Of a stretch of 64,000 nucleotides of DNA, positions 1 through 9,600 are shown one piece after another (position 1 is the stretch's first letter; every line of letters begins with the position of its first letter). Location of the stretch: assembly GCA_029319145.1 (NCBI GenBank), contig CP119753.1:2170001-2234000 (forward strand), given 5' to 3'. The notes beneath the pieces are model-generated. The model was not told the origin of the DNA. It ran no database searches and saw only the letters and a list, made by a program, of their open reading frames with translations. The position numbers were made by a program, and so were the translations under genes. The DNA comes from Microbacter sp. GSS18 (GTDB lineage Bacteria > Actinomycetota > Actinomycetes > Actinomycetales > Microbacteriaceae).

Positions 1-2
1 GA

Positions 3-653
3 GCGGCGCTCATCGTCGCGCCGGGCGACGGGCCGTCGGCGCTGTCCGCGGCGCAGGCGCGGTACGGCACCGCGATCGGCATGATCAGCCTGGGGACCAC
101 GACCGTCGTCTCCGCCCCCGCCGCGGCGGGCATCGCCGGCGCGCTTCCCGCCGACGTCACCTACGAACTGCTCCGCGGCGACGGGCCGACCGCCGAGCGC
201 ACCGTCGAGACCGGCGACGGCTCAGGCATGTTCCAGGTCGACTGGGCCGCCCGCGTGCTGGGCTGCGCGCCCGCCGAGCTCGACGCGATCGCCGCCGGCG
301 TCTCCCGCGACGACGCGCGGCCCGACCTGCTCCCCGTCAACGACATCTGGGGCGAGCGGACCCGTTCCGGCCACGACGACCCCGTGGCCGACGGCATCCC
401 GGCGCCCGTGGTCGCCGCCACCGCCCTCCACGTCGTCGCCGACGGCGCCGTGCGCTCGCTGCGGCGCCTGGCCGACGTCACCCCGATCACGCGCGTCGTC
501 GTCACCGGCGGTGGCTGCGGATCCGCCGTCGTCCGCGAGCGGCTCGCCGCCGACACCGGCGTCGCCCTCACGGTCCTCCCCGACGCGCAGCTGGCCGCCG
601 AGGGCGCCGCGCGCGCCGCCGGGACGCACCTGGAGGGGCTGGTGGCGGCATGA
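3..653 (+). CDS. FGGY-family sugar kinase, carboxy-terminal part
   Basis: This is the end of a sugar kinase of the FGGY family, which phosphorylates a sugar or polyol with ATP. The frame is open to the left edge, so roughly half of the usual ~500 residues lies upstream. Visible landmarks are the SLGTT turn early in the fragment, the LLPVNDIWGER stretch that matches the family's 'GER' region, and the late ATP-domain motif VVVTGGGCGS. The stop overlaps the next start as ATGA at 650, so it is probably translated together with the decarboxylase genes that follow. The substrate cannot be read from this part. The family call is firm, the role in the operon is inference. Confidence 0.75.
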   Translation, partial: AALIVAPGDGPSALSAAQARYGTAIGMISLGTTTVVSAPAAAGIAGALPADVTYELLRGDGPTAERTVETGDGSGMFQVDWAARVLGCAPAELDAIAAGVSRDDARPDLLPVNDIWGERTRSGHDDPVADGIPAPVVAATALHVVADGAVRSLRRLADVTPITRVVVTGGGCGSAVVRERLAADTGVALTVLPDAQLAAEGAARAAGTHLEGLVAA

Positions 654-1237
654 CCAAGAGACTGATCGTCGCCGTCACCGGCGCCAGCGCCCCGCACTAC
701 GCACGCACGCTGCTGACGACGCTGCACGAGCGCGACGACGTCGAGACGCATCTGGTGGTCTCGCGGGCGTCGCGCCGCACGGTGCAGCTCGAGCTCGGGA
801 TGTCGATCGCCGAGTTCAGCGCCCTCGCCGACGTCGTCCACCATCCCGACGACATCGCCGCCTCGATCAGCTCGGGCTCGTTCGCCACGGCGGGCATGGT
901 CGTGCTGCCGTGCTCGATGCGCACACTCGGCGCGATCGCCGCCGGCATCGGCGACGACCTCATCACGCGCGCGGCCGACGTGACGCTGAAGGAGCGCCGC
1001 CGCCTCGTGCTCGCCGTCCGCGAGACGCCGCTGAGCCTCATCCACGTGCGCAACATGACCACCGTGACCGAGGCGGGCGCGATCGTGATGCCGCCGGTTC
1101 CGGCGTTCTACACGCAGCCGACGAGCGTCGAGGACATCGTCGACCAGTTCGTCGGGCGCGTGCTCGACATGTTCGGCATCGAGAGCGATCTCGCGCGGCC
1201 CTGGACCGGACCCGACGGCATGGGGGGCGAGTCGTGA
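650..1237 (+). CDS. UbiX-like flavin prenyltransferase
   Basis: A 195-residue flavoprotein of the UbiX/Pad1 family. These enzymes attach a dimethylallyl group to FMN to make prenylated FMN (prFMN), the cofactor of UbiD-type decarboxylases. Family features are the amino-terminal VAVTGAS flavin-phosphate loop (residues 7-13), CSMRTLG (88-94), the RETPL segment (124-128) and PPVPAFY (148-154). Length is normal. It overlaps the kinase upstream by 4 nt and the UbiD partner downstream by 4 nt (GTGA at 1234), the usual tight coupling of cofactor maker and user. Given the neighbours it serves the adjacent decarboxylase rather than ubiquinone synthesis; actinobacteria generally use menaquinone. Confidence 0.9.
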   Translation: MTKRLIVAVTGASAPHYARTLLTTLHERDDVETHLVVSRASRRTVQLELGMSIAEFSALADVVHHPDDIAASISSGSFATAGMVVLPCSMRTLGAIAAGIGDDLITRAADVTLKERRRLVLAVRETPLSLIHVRNMTTVTEAGAIVMPPVPAFYTQPTSVEDIVDQFVGRVLDMFGIESDLARPWTGPDGMGGES

Positions 1238-2628
1238 GCCAGGACCTGCGCGCATGGATCGACGCCTACGGCTCGTCGCACCCCGATGACGTCCTGCGGC
1301 TGGACTCGGCGCCCCACGCCGACCAGGACCTCACCGCTCTCGTCGAGGAGCTGGCGACGGCCGGCCGGCACCCGGTCGTGCTCGCGCCCGGCATCACCGG
1401 GACCGGCGCGGACGTCCCGGTGATCACGAACGTCTTCGCGTCGCGGTCGCGCATCGCGAGCATGTTCGGGGTCGGGGTCACCGACCTCCACGCCGAGTAC
1501 GCCCGCCGCAGCGCCGAGCCGCGTCCGATGCACGTGCTCGAGGACGGCCCCGTCCTCGAGGTCGTCACCACCGGCGACGACGTCGACCTGTCGACGCTGC
1601 CGCTCCTGACGCACTTCGCGAGCGACCTCGGTCCCTACATCACCAGCGGCGTCGTGATCGCGACCGACCCTGCCACCGGCGTCGGCAACCTCAGCTACCA
1701 CCGCGCGACGCCCGCCGGCCGCAACCGGCTGGCGCTGAGCCTGCACTCGCGCGGCGACCTGTGGCGCGCGCTGCACGGCTACGCCGAGAAGGGCGAGCGG
1801 ATGCCGGTGGCGATGGTCATCGGCGCGCACCCGCTGTTCATGCTCGCGGCGAGCGCCCGCGTGCCGCACACCGTCGACGAGCGCGAGGTCGCCGGCGGAC
1901 TGTTCGGCGACGGCCTCGAGGTCGTGCGCACGCCGGTCCACGGCATCGAGGTGCCGGCGAGCGCCGAATACGTCCTCGAGGGCTGGATCGACGCCGACGA
2001 GGACGCCGACGAGGGTCCGTTCGGCGAGTTCAGCGGCTACTCCTCGAACCGCTCGACCCGCAACGTCATGCACGTCGACGCGATCCTGCGGCGACGCTCG
2101 CCGATGCTCGTGAGCGTCGTGGGCGGGCGCAGCGCCGAGCACCTGACGCTGGCCCGCGTGCCGCGCGAGTCGGAGATGGTGCAGTCGCTGCGCGCGCGCT
2201 TCCCCCAGGTGACGGCGGTGCACTACCCGACGTCGGGCACGCACTTCCACGCATACGTCGCGCTGCGCCAGCGCCGCCCGGGCGATGCCCGGCAGGTGAT
2301 GCTGGGGCTGCTCGGGTGGGATCCCTACCTGAAGACGGTCATCGCGGTCGACGACGACATCGACATCACCGACGACGCGGCGGTGCTGTGGGCGATGGCC
2401 GTGCACATGCAGCCCGCGCGCGACCTGCTGACGGTGGACGGCCTCCCCGGCAGCCCGCTCGACCCCTCGAGCGACGCCGCCGGCACGACCAGCCGCCTGG
2501 GCATCGACGCCACACGGCCGCCCGGGTTCGAGGGCGTCCCGATCGAGATCTCGGATGCCGCGCGCGACCGCGCGGCACGACTGCTGCACCACGACGCATC
2601 CGCACCGACGGAAGGACCGGCGCAATGA
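1234..2628 (+). CDS. UbiD-family prFMN-dependent decarboxylase
   Basis: A 464-residue UbiD-family (de)carboxylase, which uses prFMN to remove CO2 from aromatic, heteroaromatic or alpha,beta-unsaturated acids. The start is GTG at 1234, overlapping the ubiX-like stop. The family's Glu-Arg-Glu catalytic triad appears intact: R157 in the NLSYHR segment, then E260 and E265 in EGPFGEF. The five-residue spacing of the two glutamates and the ~103-residue distance from the arginine match fungal Fdc1 (R173, E277, E282). Manganese/prFMN binding is expected but not provable here. The context (importer, deaminases, monooxygenase) suggests a nitrogen-containing aromatic acid as substrate. The family is certain; the substrate is unknown. 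Confidence 0.92.
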   Translation: MSQDLRAWIDAYGSSHPDDVLRLDSAPHADQDLTALVEELATAGRHPVVLAPGITGTGADVPVITNVFASRSRIASMFGVGVTDLHAEYARRSAEPRPMHVLEDGPVLEVVTTGDDVDLSTLPLLTHFASDLGPYITSGVVIATDPATGVGNLSYHRATPAGRNRLALSLHSRGDLWRALHGYAEKGERMPVAMVIGAHPLFMLAASARVPHTVDEREVAGGLFGDGLEVVRTPVHGIEVPASAEYVLEGWIDADEDADEGPFGEFSGYSSNRSTRNVMHVDAILRRRSPMLVSVVGGRSAEHLTLARVPRESEMVQSLRARFPQVTAVHYPTSGTHFHAYVALRQRRPGDARQVMLGLLGWDPYLKTVIAVDDDIDITDDAAVLWAMAVHMQPARDLLTVDGLPGSPLDPSSDAAGTTSRLGIDATRPPGFEGVPIEISDAARDRAARLLHHDASAPTEGPAQ

Positions 2629-4229
2629 CGGCGACGACCATGACGGCATCCCCCGCGGCACGGCGCCCGGCGATCCCGCCGCAGGCGATGTCGTGGGTGG
2701 CTCCCATCGTCGTGCTGGCCCTGTGGGAGATCGCGGGCCGCACCGTGCTGGTGGGCACCTACACCGTGCCGCCGCCGAGCGCGATCCTGGTGAAGTTCTT
2801 CCAGGACATCCCGTTCGCGATGCCGAACCTGATGACGACGGCCACCGAGGCGGCGCTGGGCTGGTTCTGGGGCAACCTCATCGCGGTCGTGTTCGCGGCG
2901 ATCTTCATCCTCGTGCCGTTCACGCACGTGCTGCTGTTCCGCGTCTTCGTCGCGCTGTACTGCCTGCCCGTCGTCGCGCTCGCGCCGATCCTCGCCGCGG
3001 TGCTGCCCCCGGGGCAGGCGCAGATCGTGATCGCCGCGCAGGCGGTGTTCTTCACCACGATGATCTCGGTGATCCTGGGTCTGCAGTCGGCCAGCAAGAC
3101 GAGCCTCGACCTCGTGACCGTCTCGGGCGGCGGCAGGCTGCGTCAGCTGTGGATGGTGCGCACGCACCAGGCGCTCCCCGCCCTCTTCTCGGGCCTGCGC
3201 ATCGCGGCTCCCGCCGCCGTGCTCGGCGCGGTCATCGGCGAGTACATCGGCGCCGCGCGCGGCCTCGGCGTCGCGATGGTCTACAGCCAGCAGTCGCTGG
3301 ATGTCGAGCGGACGTGGTCGCTGGCGCTGTACACGACGCTGCTGGCCGCGACGTTCTACGTGCTGACAGTGCTGGCCGAGCGCGTGTTCGTGCCGTGGAT
3401 GGCGCACACCACCGGCATCCAGGCGCTGCCGGCGCCCGTCCAGCACAGCGGCGGATGGCTGCGCCGCACCCTCGCCGTGACGGGCGGCGCGGTGCTGAGC
3501 GTCGTCACCCTGATCGCGGTGTGGTGGATCGCCGTCGAGCTCAGCGGGCTCAGCAGCTACTTCATGAAGACGCCGGCCGACGTCTTCACCTACCTCTTCC
3601 TCGACGAGGACGCCGCGATGCACCGCGACGTGCTGTTCGCGAGCCTCGCGATCACGCTGCGCGACACCGTACTCGGGTACGTCGCGGGCACGGTCGCCGC
3701 CGTGGCCCTCGCGGTGCTGATGAGCGTCTCGGTCGGCGCCCGCCGCGTCATCACCCCGTTCGCGATCGCGATGCGGGCGATCCCGCTGGTGGCGATGACC
3801 CCGCTGTTCGTGCTGATCTTCGGCCGCGGCCTCGGCGTGGTCGTCTTCATCGCCGGGCTCGTGACGTTCTTCCCCACGCTCATCCAGGTCTCGACGGCGA
3901 TGGCGCGGACGCCCCGTGCGGCCCGCGACCTCGTCGAGACCTCGGGCGGCGGCCCCTTCAAGACCGCGACGCTCGTGATGCTCCCGACCGCGCTCCCCGC
4001 GATCCTCGCGGCGGCTCGCGTGGCCGCCCCGACCGCGATGCTCGGCGCGCTGCTGGCCGAGTGGCTCGCGACCGGAGAGGGCCTCGGCTCGGACCTGCTG
4101 CGCGCCAGCGCCGAGGCCGGCTTCCTCTTCATCTGGTCGGGGGTCGCAGCCATCACGCTGTCGGCCTTCGCCCTGTACGGACTGGCGACCGCCGCCGAGT
4201 CCTGGTCGCTGCGGCGACTGGGCGGATGA
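2625..4229 (+). CDS. NitT/TauT-type ABC transporter permease, tandem fused
   Basis: A 534-residue inner-membrane permease with two complete BPD_transp_1 domains in one chain, about residues 75-270 and 345-530, each with several hydrophobic helices. Each half carries the cytoplasmic loop that contacts the ATPase (VSGGGRLRQLWMV in the first, TSGGGPFKTATLV in the second). Most NitT/TauT systems use a homodimer of a ~260-residue permease, so this fusion supplies the whole channel. The start overlaps the decarboxylase stop (ATGA at 2625). With the following lipoprotein and ATPase it forms a complete importer, probably for the substrate of the decarboxylase pathway. The exact ligand is not known. 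Confidence 0.9.
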   Translation: MTATTMTASPAARRPAIPPQAMSWVAPIVVLALWEIAGRTVLVGTYTVPPPSAILVKFFQDIPFAMPNLMTTATEAALGWFWGNLIAVVFAAIFILVPFTHVLLFRVFVALYCLPVVALAPILAAVLPPGQAQIVIAAQAVFFTTMISVILGLQSASKTSLDLVTVSGGGRLRQLWMVRTHQALPALFSGLRIAAPAAVLGAVIGEYIGAARGLGVAMVYSQQSLDVERTWSLALYTTLLAATFYVLTVLAERVFVPWMAHTTGIQALPAPVQHSGGWLRRTLAVTGGAVLSVVTLIAVWWIAVELSGLSSYFMKTPADVFTYLFLDEDAAMHRDVLFASLAITLRDTVLGYVAGTVAAVALAVLMSVSVGARRVITPFAIAMRAIPLVAMTPLFVLIFGRGLGVVVFIAGLVTFFPTLIQVSTAMARTPRAARDLVETSGGGPFKTATLVMLPTALPAILAAARVAAPTAMLGALLAEWLATGEGLGSDLLRASAEAGFLFIWSGVAAITLSAFALYGLATAAESWSLRRLGG

Positions 4230-4330
4230 CCGCCCCCACAGACCCCGCCGGCCCGCCGGCGGTCGCACCACCCGCTCCACCCGCACCACCGCACCACCGC
4301 ACTGAGAACCCCGCACCCGAAAGGACCCCT

Positions 4331-5338
4331 ATGTTCTCTCGCACCACCCGACGTGCCCTGGTCGCCGTCTCCGCCGTCGCGGCGACGAGCCTCGCCCTCG
4401 CGGGCTGCGCCTCCTCGGACGCGACCCCTTCCGACGACACCGCCTCGGTCGAGCCCACGCCCATCACCTACCAGATGGGGTGGCTCCCCACGGTCGAGTG
4501 GGCGTCGAGCTGGATCGCCATCGACGAGGGCCTGTACGAGGACGCGGGCGTCGCGTTCGAGTACCTGCCCGGCGGCCCCAACGTCTCGGACGACACCGTC
4601 GTGGCCAGCGGCCAGGCCGATGTCGGCAGCGCGAGCGTCGACTCGGTCGCGGCGGCCGTCGAGGCCGGCGCCGACTTCAAGATCATCGCGGCGGCGTTCA
4701 AGAAGAGCCCGTTCAGCATCGTGAGCCTCGCGGAGACCCCGATCGAGACCCCCGAGGACATGATCGGCAAGAAGATCGGCGTGGCTGCTGCCAACCAGAG
4801 CCAGTTCGACCTGTTCCTCGAGATCAACGAGATCGACCCCGCCGATGTCGAGGTCGTTCCGGTGCAGTTCGACCCGTCGCCCGTCGCCAACGGCGAGGTC
4901 GACGGCCAGGTCGTCTACTCGGTCAACGAGCCGGGCCAGCTGAACGTCCAAGGCATCGACACGTACACGATGCTCTTCGCCGACTTCGGCTTCGAGGTGC
5001 TGACCGACGTCTACTACGTCACGCCCGACACGATCGCCGAGAAGGGCGAGGCCCTTGCCGCGTTCCTGTCGGCGACGAGCGACGGCTGGGACGCCCTGTT
5101 CGCCGACCCGCAGCTGGGCGTCGACCTGACGCTGGAGACCTACGGCGCCGACCTCGACCTCAACGGCGACCAGCAGCTGCTGCAGGTCGCCGCGATGCAG
5201 GAGCTCATGGGCTCCGAGCCGTACCTGATCATGACCGACGACGAGATGCAGGCCTCCGTCGACACGGTCAACCTGATGGGCTACGACTTCACCGTCGAGG
5301 ACCTGTTCGACACCTCGATCCAGGAGCTGATGGGCTGA
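4331..5338 (+). CDS. NitT/TauT-type ABC substrate-binding lipoprotein
   Basis: A 335-residue solute-binding protein of the NMT1/THI5/SsuA-like class. It starts with a signal peptide ending in a lipobox LALAGC with the lipidated cysteine at residue 26, followed by a Ser/Thr/Asp-rich linker and the domain beginning [17 protein letters not shown]. Relatives bind pyrimidines (HMP precursors), riboflavin, sulfonates, nitrate or aromatic acids, so the fold does not fix the ligand. The ATG at 4331 follows a GAAAGGA ribosome site. The 101-nt gap from the permease holds a GCCGGC-repeat hairpin that may raise expression of the binding protein over the permease. The stop overlaps the ATPase start (TGATG at 5336). 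Confidence 0.9.
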   Translation: MFSRTTRRALVAVSAVAATSLALAGCASSDATPSDDTASVEPTPITYQMGWLPTVEWASSWIAIDEGLYEDAGVAFEYLPGGPNVSDDTVVASGQADVGSASVDSVAAAVEAGADFKIIAAAFKKSPFSIVSLAETPIETPEDMIGKKIGVAAANQSQFDLFLEINEIDPADVEVVPVQFDPSPVANGEVDGQVVYSVNEPGQLNVQGIDTYTMLFADFGFEVLTDVYYVTPDTIAEKGEALAAFLSATSDGWDALFADPQLGVDLTLETYGADLDLNGDQQLLQVAAMQELMGSEPYLIMTDDEMQASVDTVNLMGYDFTVEDLFDTSIQELMG

Positions 5339-6135
5339 TGACGAACGCTCCGACCACCGTGGCACAGGGGATCGAGATCTCCGGTCTCAGCAAATCGTTC
5401 CGCGCCGGCCGGAGCACCGTCGAGGCGATCGACTCGGTCGACCTCACCACCCAGGAGGGAGAGTTCATCTCCCTCCTGGGGCCCTCGGGGTGCGGCAAGT
5501 CGACGATCCTGCGGATCCTCGCGGGGCTCGAGTCCCCGACCACGGGCGAGGTCACCGTCGGCGGCCTCACCCCCAAGCAGCTGCAGGCCGAGCACCACAT
5601 CGGCATCGCCTTCCAGGAGGCGGCGCTGCTGCCGTGGCGCAACGTCGAGCGCAACATCCGCTTCCCGCGCGATGTCGCGAGCCAGCCGACGCCCGCCGAG
5701 CGGATCTCCGAGCTGATCGAGCTGGTGGGCCTGGGCGGCTTCGAGAAGTCGCGGCCCTCCCAGCTGTCCGGCGGCATGCGCCAGCGCGTCGCGATCGCCC
5801 GCGCGCTCATCACCGACCCGAAGGTGCTGCTGCTCGACGAGCCGTTCGGCGCCCTCGACGACATGACGCGTCAGCGACTGAACTTCGAGATGCAGCGCAT
5901 CTGGATGGACACCCGCCCCACGACGCTCATGGTGACGCACGGCATCACCGAGGCCGTGCTGCTCAGCGACCGCGTCGCCGTCATGAGCCCGCGCCCGGGC
6001 CGCGTGCTCGAGGTGGTCGAGATCGACCTGCCGCGCCCGCGCACCCCCGAGACGATGCGCTCGCCCCGCTTCCACGAACTGGTGGACCATCTGTCGTCGC
6101 TGCTGTTCGCCGGCGAGCAGGCATCCGTCCACTGA
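5338..6135 (+). CDS. NitT/TauT-type ABC transporter ATPase
   Basis: A 265-residue ATP-binding subunit of the SsuB/TauB type. Walker A is GPSGCGKST (residues 48-56), the signature is LSGGMRQR (from 143) and Walker [13 protein letters not shown] (from about 164), followed by the switch histidine in MVTHGITEA. It completes the importer with the fused permease and lipoprotein just upstream, and the TGATG overlap at 5336-5340 couples it to the lipoprotein gene. Downstream, a 14-bp CG-only palindrome at 6141-6154 lies in the 37-nt gap before the dehydrogenase and could act as a weak hairpin. The call is secure; the transported compound is not known. Confidence 0.93.
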   Translation: MTNAPTTVAQGIEISGLSKSFRAGRSTVEAIDSVDLTTQEGEFISLLGPSGCGKSTILRILAGLESPTTGEVTVGGLTPKQLQAEHHIGIAFQEAALLPWRNVERNIRFPRDVASQPTPAERISELIELVGLGGFEKSRPSQLSGGMRQRVAIARALITDPKVLLLDEPFGALDDMTRQRLNFEMQRIWMDTRPTTLMVTHGITEAVLLSDRVAVMSPRPGRVLEVVEIDLPRPRTPETMRSPRFHELVDHLSSLLFAGEQASVH

Positions 6136-6172
6136 TCCCCCGCGCCGCGGCGCGACAGACCGAAAGGAACCC

Positions 6173-7687
6173 ATGAGCGTCGAACTCGATCCCCGGCCCG
6201 CCCTCGGCGCGGCCGTCGGGCGCTTCCTCGCCGACGGGCCCAAGCGCCTGCTCATCGGCGGCGAATGGGTCGCCGCGAGCGCCGGCGAGACGTTCGCGAC
6301 GATCGACCCCGCCACCGGCGACGTGATCGCCGACGTGGCGCGCGCTCGCGCGGACGACGTCGATCGCGCGGTGCGCTCCGCCCGGGCCGCCCTCGAGTCG
6401 GATGCCTGGCACGGCATGTTCCCCGCCGAGCGGGCGAAGTTGCTGTGGCGGGTGGCCGACCTGCTCGAGCGCGACCTCGAGGAGTTCGCCGAGCTGGAGT
6501 CCCTGGACCAGGGCAAGAACTGGCGCACGTCCCGCATGGGCGAGATCCCCGCGGCGATCAACCAGTTCCGCTACTTCTCGGGCTGGGCCACCAAGATCCT
6601 GGGATCTACGGTGCCGACCTCGCTCAGCCGCACGCCCGCGGGCAAGGAGGTCTTCGCCTACACCCGGCGCGAGCCGGTGGGCGTCGTCGGCGCCATTGTG
6701 CCGTGGAACTCGCCGCTGCTCATGGCGGCGATGAAGCTCGCTCCGGCGCTCGCGGCCGGCTGCACCGTCGTGCTGAAGCCCGCCGAGAACACCCCGCTCA
6801 CGGCCATCCGGTTCGGCGAGCTGCTCGCCGAGGCCGGGATGCCGCCCGGCGTGGTCAACATCGTCACCGGCTACGGCGGCGATGCGGGTCAGGCGCTCGC
6901 CGAGCATCCGGGCGTCGCGAAGATCTCGTTCACGGGGTCGACCGCCGTGGGCAAGAAGCTCGTGCAGACCGCCGCCGGAGACCTCAAGCGGCTCACGCTC
7001 GAGCTCGGCGGCAAGTCGCCGTCGATCGTCATGCCCGACGCCGACCTGTCGCAGGCGATTCCGGGCGTCAGCCGCGGCATCTTCGACAACGGCGGGCAGG
7101 TGTGCATCGCGAGCTCCCGCATCTACGCCCACCGCGACGTGTACGAGCAGGTCGTCGAGGGCATGGCCGCGTTCGGGCAGGGGCTGAAGCTCGGGCACGG
7201 GCTCGATCCCGCCAGCGACCTCGGGCCCCTGGTGAGCCAGGTGCAGGCCGACCGCGTCGCGACGTTCATCGACGAGGGCCGTGCCGACGGCGTCGAGGTG
7301 ATCACGGGCGGCGCGCGCTCGGGCGCGATCGGCACGTTCTACGCGCCGACGGTGCTCACCGGCGTGCGCGAGGACATGCGCCTCATGCGCGAGGAGATCT
7401 TCGGCCCGGTCGCGACGGTGACGCCGTTCGACGACGTCGACGAGGTGCTCGCGTGGGCGAACGACTCGCGCTACGGCCTCGCCGCGAGCGTGTGGACCGA
7501 GGGCCTGAGCAACGCGCACCGGATCGCGGCGCGGCTCGAGGCGGGGACGGTGTGGGTGAACTGCCACTCGTTCCTCGGGCCCGAGCTCGTCAAGGGCGGG
7601 CACAAGGAATCCGGATGGGGCTATGAGAACGGGCCGCAGGGCCTGGAGAACTACCTCGAGACCAAGTCAGTTGTGGCGGTGATCTGA
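6173..7687 (+). CDS. NAD(P)-dependent aldehyde dehydrogenase
   Basis: A 504-residue aldehyde dehydrogenase that oxidises an aldehyde to the acid with NAD(P)+. The nucleophile is C311 in NGGQVCIASSR and the general base E277 in LELGGKSP; the cofactor-site IVPWNSPL and FTGSTAVG motifs are present. Length is typical. A GAAAGGAA ribosome site precedes the ATG. The gene abuts the monooxygenase gene with no spacing (stop 7685-7687, start 7688). In the operon it would oxidise an aldehyde formed by the ThDP decarboxylase, the GMC oxidoreductase or ring cleavage. The enzyme class is clear, the physiological aldehyde is inference. Confidence 0.93.
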   Translation: MSVELDPRPALGAAVGRFLADGPKRLLIGGEWVAASAGETFATIDPATGDVIADVARARADDVDRAVRSARAALESDAWHGMFPAERAKLLWRVADLLERDLEEFAELESLDQGKNWRTSRMGEIPAAINQFRYFSGWATKILGSTVPTSLSRTPAGKEVFAYTRREPVGVVGAIVPWNSPLLMAAMKLAPALAAGCTVVLKPAENTPLTAIRFGELLAEAGMPPGVVNIVTGYGGDAGQALAEHPGVAKISFTGSTAVGKKLVQTAAGDLKRLTLELGGKSPSIVMPDADLSQAIPGVSRGIFDNGGQVCIASSRIYAHRDVYEQVVEGMAAFGQGLKLGHGLDPASDLGPLVSQVQADRVATFIDEGRADGVEVITGGARSGAIGTFYAPTVLTGVREDMRLMREEIFGPVATVTPFDDVDEVLAWANDSRYGLAASVWTEGLSNAHRIAARLEAGTVWVNCHSFLGPELVKGGHKESGWGYENGPQGLENYLETKSVVAVI

Positions 7688-9082
7688 ATGACCAAGCGCA
7701 TCGCTCTCGGCGTGTTCGAGACGATCAACCCGACGAACGGGATGCCCACGTGGAACCACCCGAACGGCCGGGCGGACACGTGGGACGACCCGAGGTTCTG
7801 GACCTCCCTCGCGGTGAAGCTCGAGGACGCCGGGTTCGACTTCCTGTTCTTCGCCGACACGTACGGGTACCCGACGATCGACGGGCAGGTCCCCGACGAG
7901 ACCATCGCGCACTCGATCCAGTTCCCCGCACTGGACCCGATGCTGCTGATCTCGGCGCTCGCCGCCGCGACCGAGCGGCTCGGCTTCGTCGTGACCTCGC
8001 CGACGACGGTCGAGAAGCCCTACGCGACAGCGCGCCGCTTCGCGAGTCTCGACCACTTCACGTCGGGCCGGATCGGCTGGAACATCGTCACCGGCAGCTC
8101 GCAGGCGACCACCGACGCTCTGTTCGGGATCGCCGATTCGGGCACCCACGACAGCCGCTACGACGTCGCCGACGAGTTCGTCGACGTGTGCCTGCAGCTG
8201 TGGGAGGGCGGCTGGGAGGACGGCGCCGAGGTCCGCGACCGCGACCGCGACGTCTACGCCGACCCCGCGAAGCTGCACCGCATCGACCACGCCGGCCCCC
8301 ACTTCCCGGTGTCGGGGCAGTTCGTGGTGCCGCCGTCCGAGCAGCGCACCCCGGTGCTGTTCCAGGCCGGCACGAGCGACCGCGGCCGCGCGTTCGCGGC
8401 ACGCAACGCCGAGTCCGTGTTCATCCAGGGCCAGACGATCGCCCGGGCGGCCGAGCACGTCGCCGACATCCGTGCCAAAGCCGTCGCCCACGGGCGCGCC
8501 GCGGATGCGGTGAAGGTCGTCACCGGGATGACCGTCGTCGTCGCCCCCACGCACGACGAGGCCGTCGCACGCCGCGCCGAGCTGGAGGAGATGTACGCGA
8601 TGGCGGACGCCGCCGTCATGTTCGCCGGGTTCACCGGCGTCGATCTGCGCGACGTCGACCTCGACATGCCGCTCACCGACATCCGCAGCGATCAGGGGCA
8701 GACCCTCATCGACCGGTTCGTCCGGCCGGGAGCTCCCGTGCCGAGCGTGGGCGAGGTGCTCGACGGCTTCCGCCGCAAGGCCAACCGGGGCTTCCAGATC
8801 ACCGGGTCCTCGGACGAGGTCGCCGACGAGATCCAGGCGATCGTCGAGGGCAGCGACGTCGACGGGATCATGCTCGAGCCGACCTTCGGCGATCTCGGCG
8901 CGTACGAGGACTTCATCTCCCTCGTCCTGCCGATCCTGCGCGAGCGCGGCATCGCCGGCGACGGACCGATCGGGGCGACCCTGCGCGAGCACCTGCACCC
9001 CGCCGGCACGGCCCGGCTGCCCCAGGATCACCCGGGCGCGCGCTTCCGCATCCCCGCTGACGAGATGGAGAGGATCGCATGA
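7688..9082 (+). CDS. LLM-class FMNH2-dependent monooxygenase (NtaA/SnaA/DszA type)
   Basis: A 464-residue monooxygenase of the luciferase-like superfamily, in the nitrilotriacetate/pristinamycin/dibenzothiophene-sulfone subgroup. These two-component enzymes take reduced FMN from a separate reductase and attack C-N, C-S or ring bonds. Typical segments are EDAGFDFLFFADTYGYP near the amino end, SLDHFTSGRIGWNIVTGSS, and VLFQAGTSDRGRAFAARNAE. No flavin reductase lies in this operon, so FMNH2 may come from the reductases at 20362-22508. It overlaps the deaminase gene by 4 nt (ATGA at 9079). A clear paralogue sits at 23748-25166. The substrate is unknown. Confidence 0.9.
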   Translation: MTKRIALGVFETINPTNGMPTWNHPNGRADTWDDPRFWTSLAVKLEDAGFDFLFFADTYGYPTIDGQVPDETIAHSIQFPALDPMLLISALAAATERLGFVVTSPTTVEKPYATARRFASLDHFTSGRIGWNIVTGSSQATTDALFGIADSGTHDSRYDVADEFVDVCLQLWEGGWEDGAEVRDRDRDVYADPAKLHRIDHAGPHFPVSGQFVVPPSEQRTPVLFQAGTSDRGRAFAARNAESVFIQGQTIARAAEHVADIRAKAVAHGRAADAVKVVTGMTVVVAPTHDEAVARRAELEEMYAMADAAVMFAGFTGVDLRDVDLDMPLTDIRSDQGQTLIDRFVRPGAPVPSVGEVLDGFRRKANRGFQITGSSDEVADEIQAIVEGSDVDGIMLEPTFGDLGAYEDFISLVLPILRERGIAGDGPIGATLREHLHPAGTARLPQDHPGARFRIPADEMERIA

Positions 9083-9558
9083 CCGACCTCGATCACGATC
9101 ACTTCATGGGCTTGGCCCTCGCGGAAGCGCGAAAGGGCGCCGCGATGGGCGAGCAGCCGTTCGGCGCCGTCGTGGTGCTGGACGGCGAGGTGATCGCCGC
9201 GACGCCGTCGCTGAAGGTGCAGCGGTGCGACGCCACCGCGCACTCCGAGACGCTCGCCGTCAGCCTGGCCACGCGCGCCGCCGGACGCCGCCACATCCCC
9301 GAGGCGGCCTTCTACGCCACGTGCGAGCCGTGCCCGATGTGCCTGGGCGCGATCCTCAACGCCGGCTTCGGCACGCTCGTGCTCGGCGCCCGCAACTCCG
9401 ACATCCATGCCCTCGCCGACCTGGCGTTCAACTTCGGCGGCTACACCGTCGAGTCGTTCGCCGCGACCGTCGGCTGGGACCTCGACCTCGTCACCGGCGT
9501 CCGCCACGACGAGTGCGTCGACCTGTACCGCGAAAGCGCCGTCGAGCTGACCCGCTGA
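9079..9558 (+). CDS. Nucleoside/guanine deaminase-like zinc protein
   Basis: A 159-residue CDA-fold (CMP/dCMP deaminase) protein. The zinc site is H55 with E57 as proton shuttle, plus C85 and C88 in PCPMC. The usual HAE triplet is HSE here (H55-S56-E57), a small change that keeps the ligand and the catalytic glutamate. Relatives include guanine deaminase, tRNA adenosine deaminase and free-base deaminases; the length and PCPMC context fit a free-base or nucleoside enzyme. It is translationally coupled to the monooxygenase upstream, which points to catabolic deamination of an aminated heterocycle. The substrate is not determined. Confidence 0.85.
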   Translation: MTDLDHDHFMGLALAEARKGAAMGEQPFGAVVVLDGEVIAATPSLKVQRCDATAHSETLAVSLATRAAGRRHIPEAAFYATCEPCPMCLGAILNAGFGTLVLGARNSDIHALADLAFNFGGYTVESFAATVGWDLDLVTGVRHDECVDLYRESAVELTR

Positions 9559-9600
9559 ACCGGCATCCGCATCCACCCCGAGAAGGAACCCGCACCACCC

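Noticed and set aside
2325..4316. A 663-codon minus-strand frame opposite the fused permease
   Set aside because: It is the charged, low-complexity shadow of a membrane protein gene, with no domain and no ribosome site.
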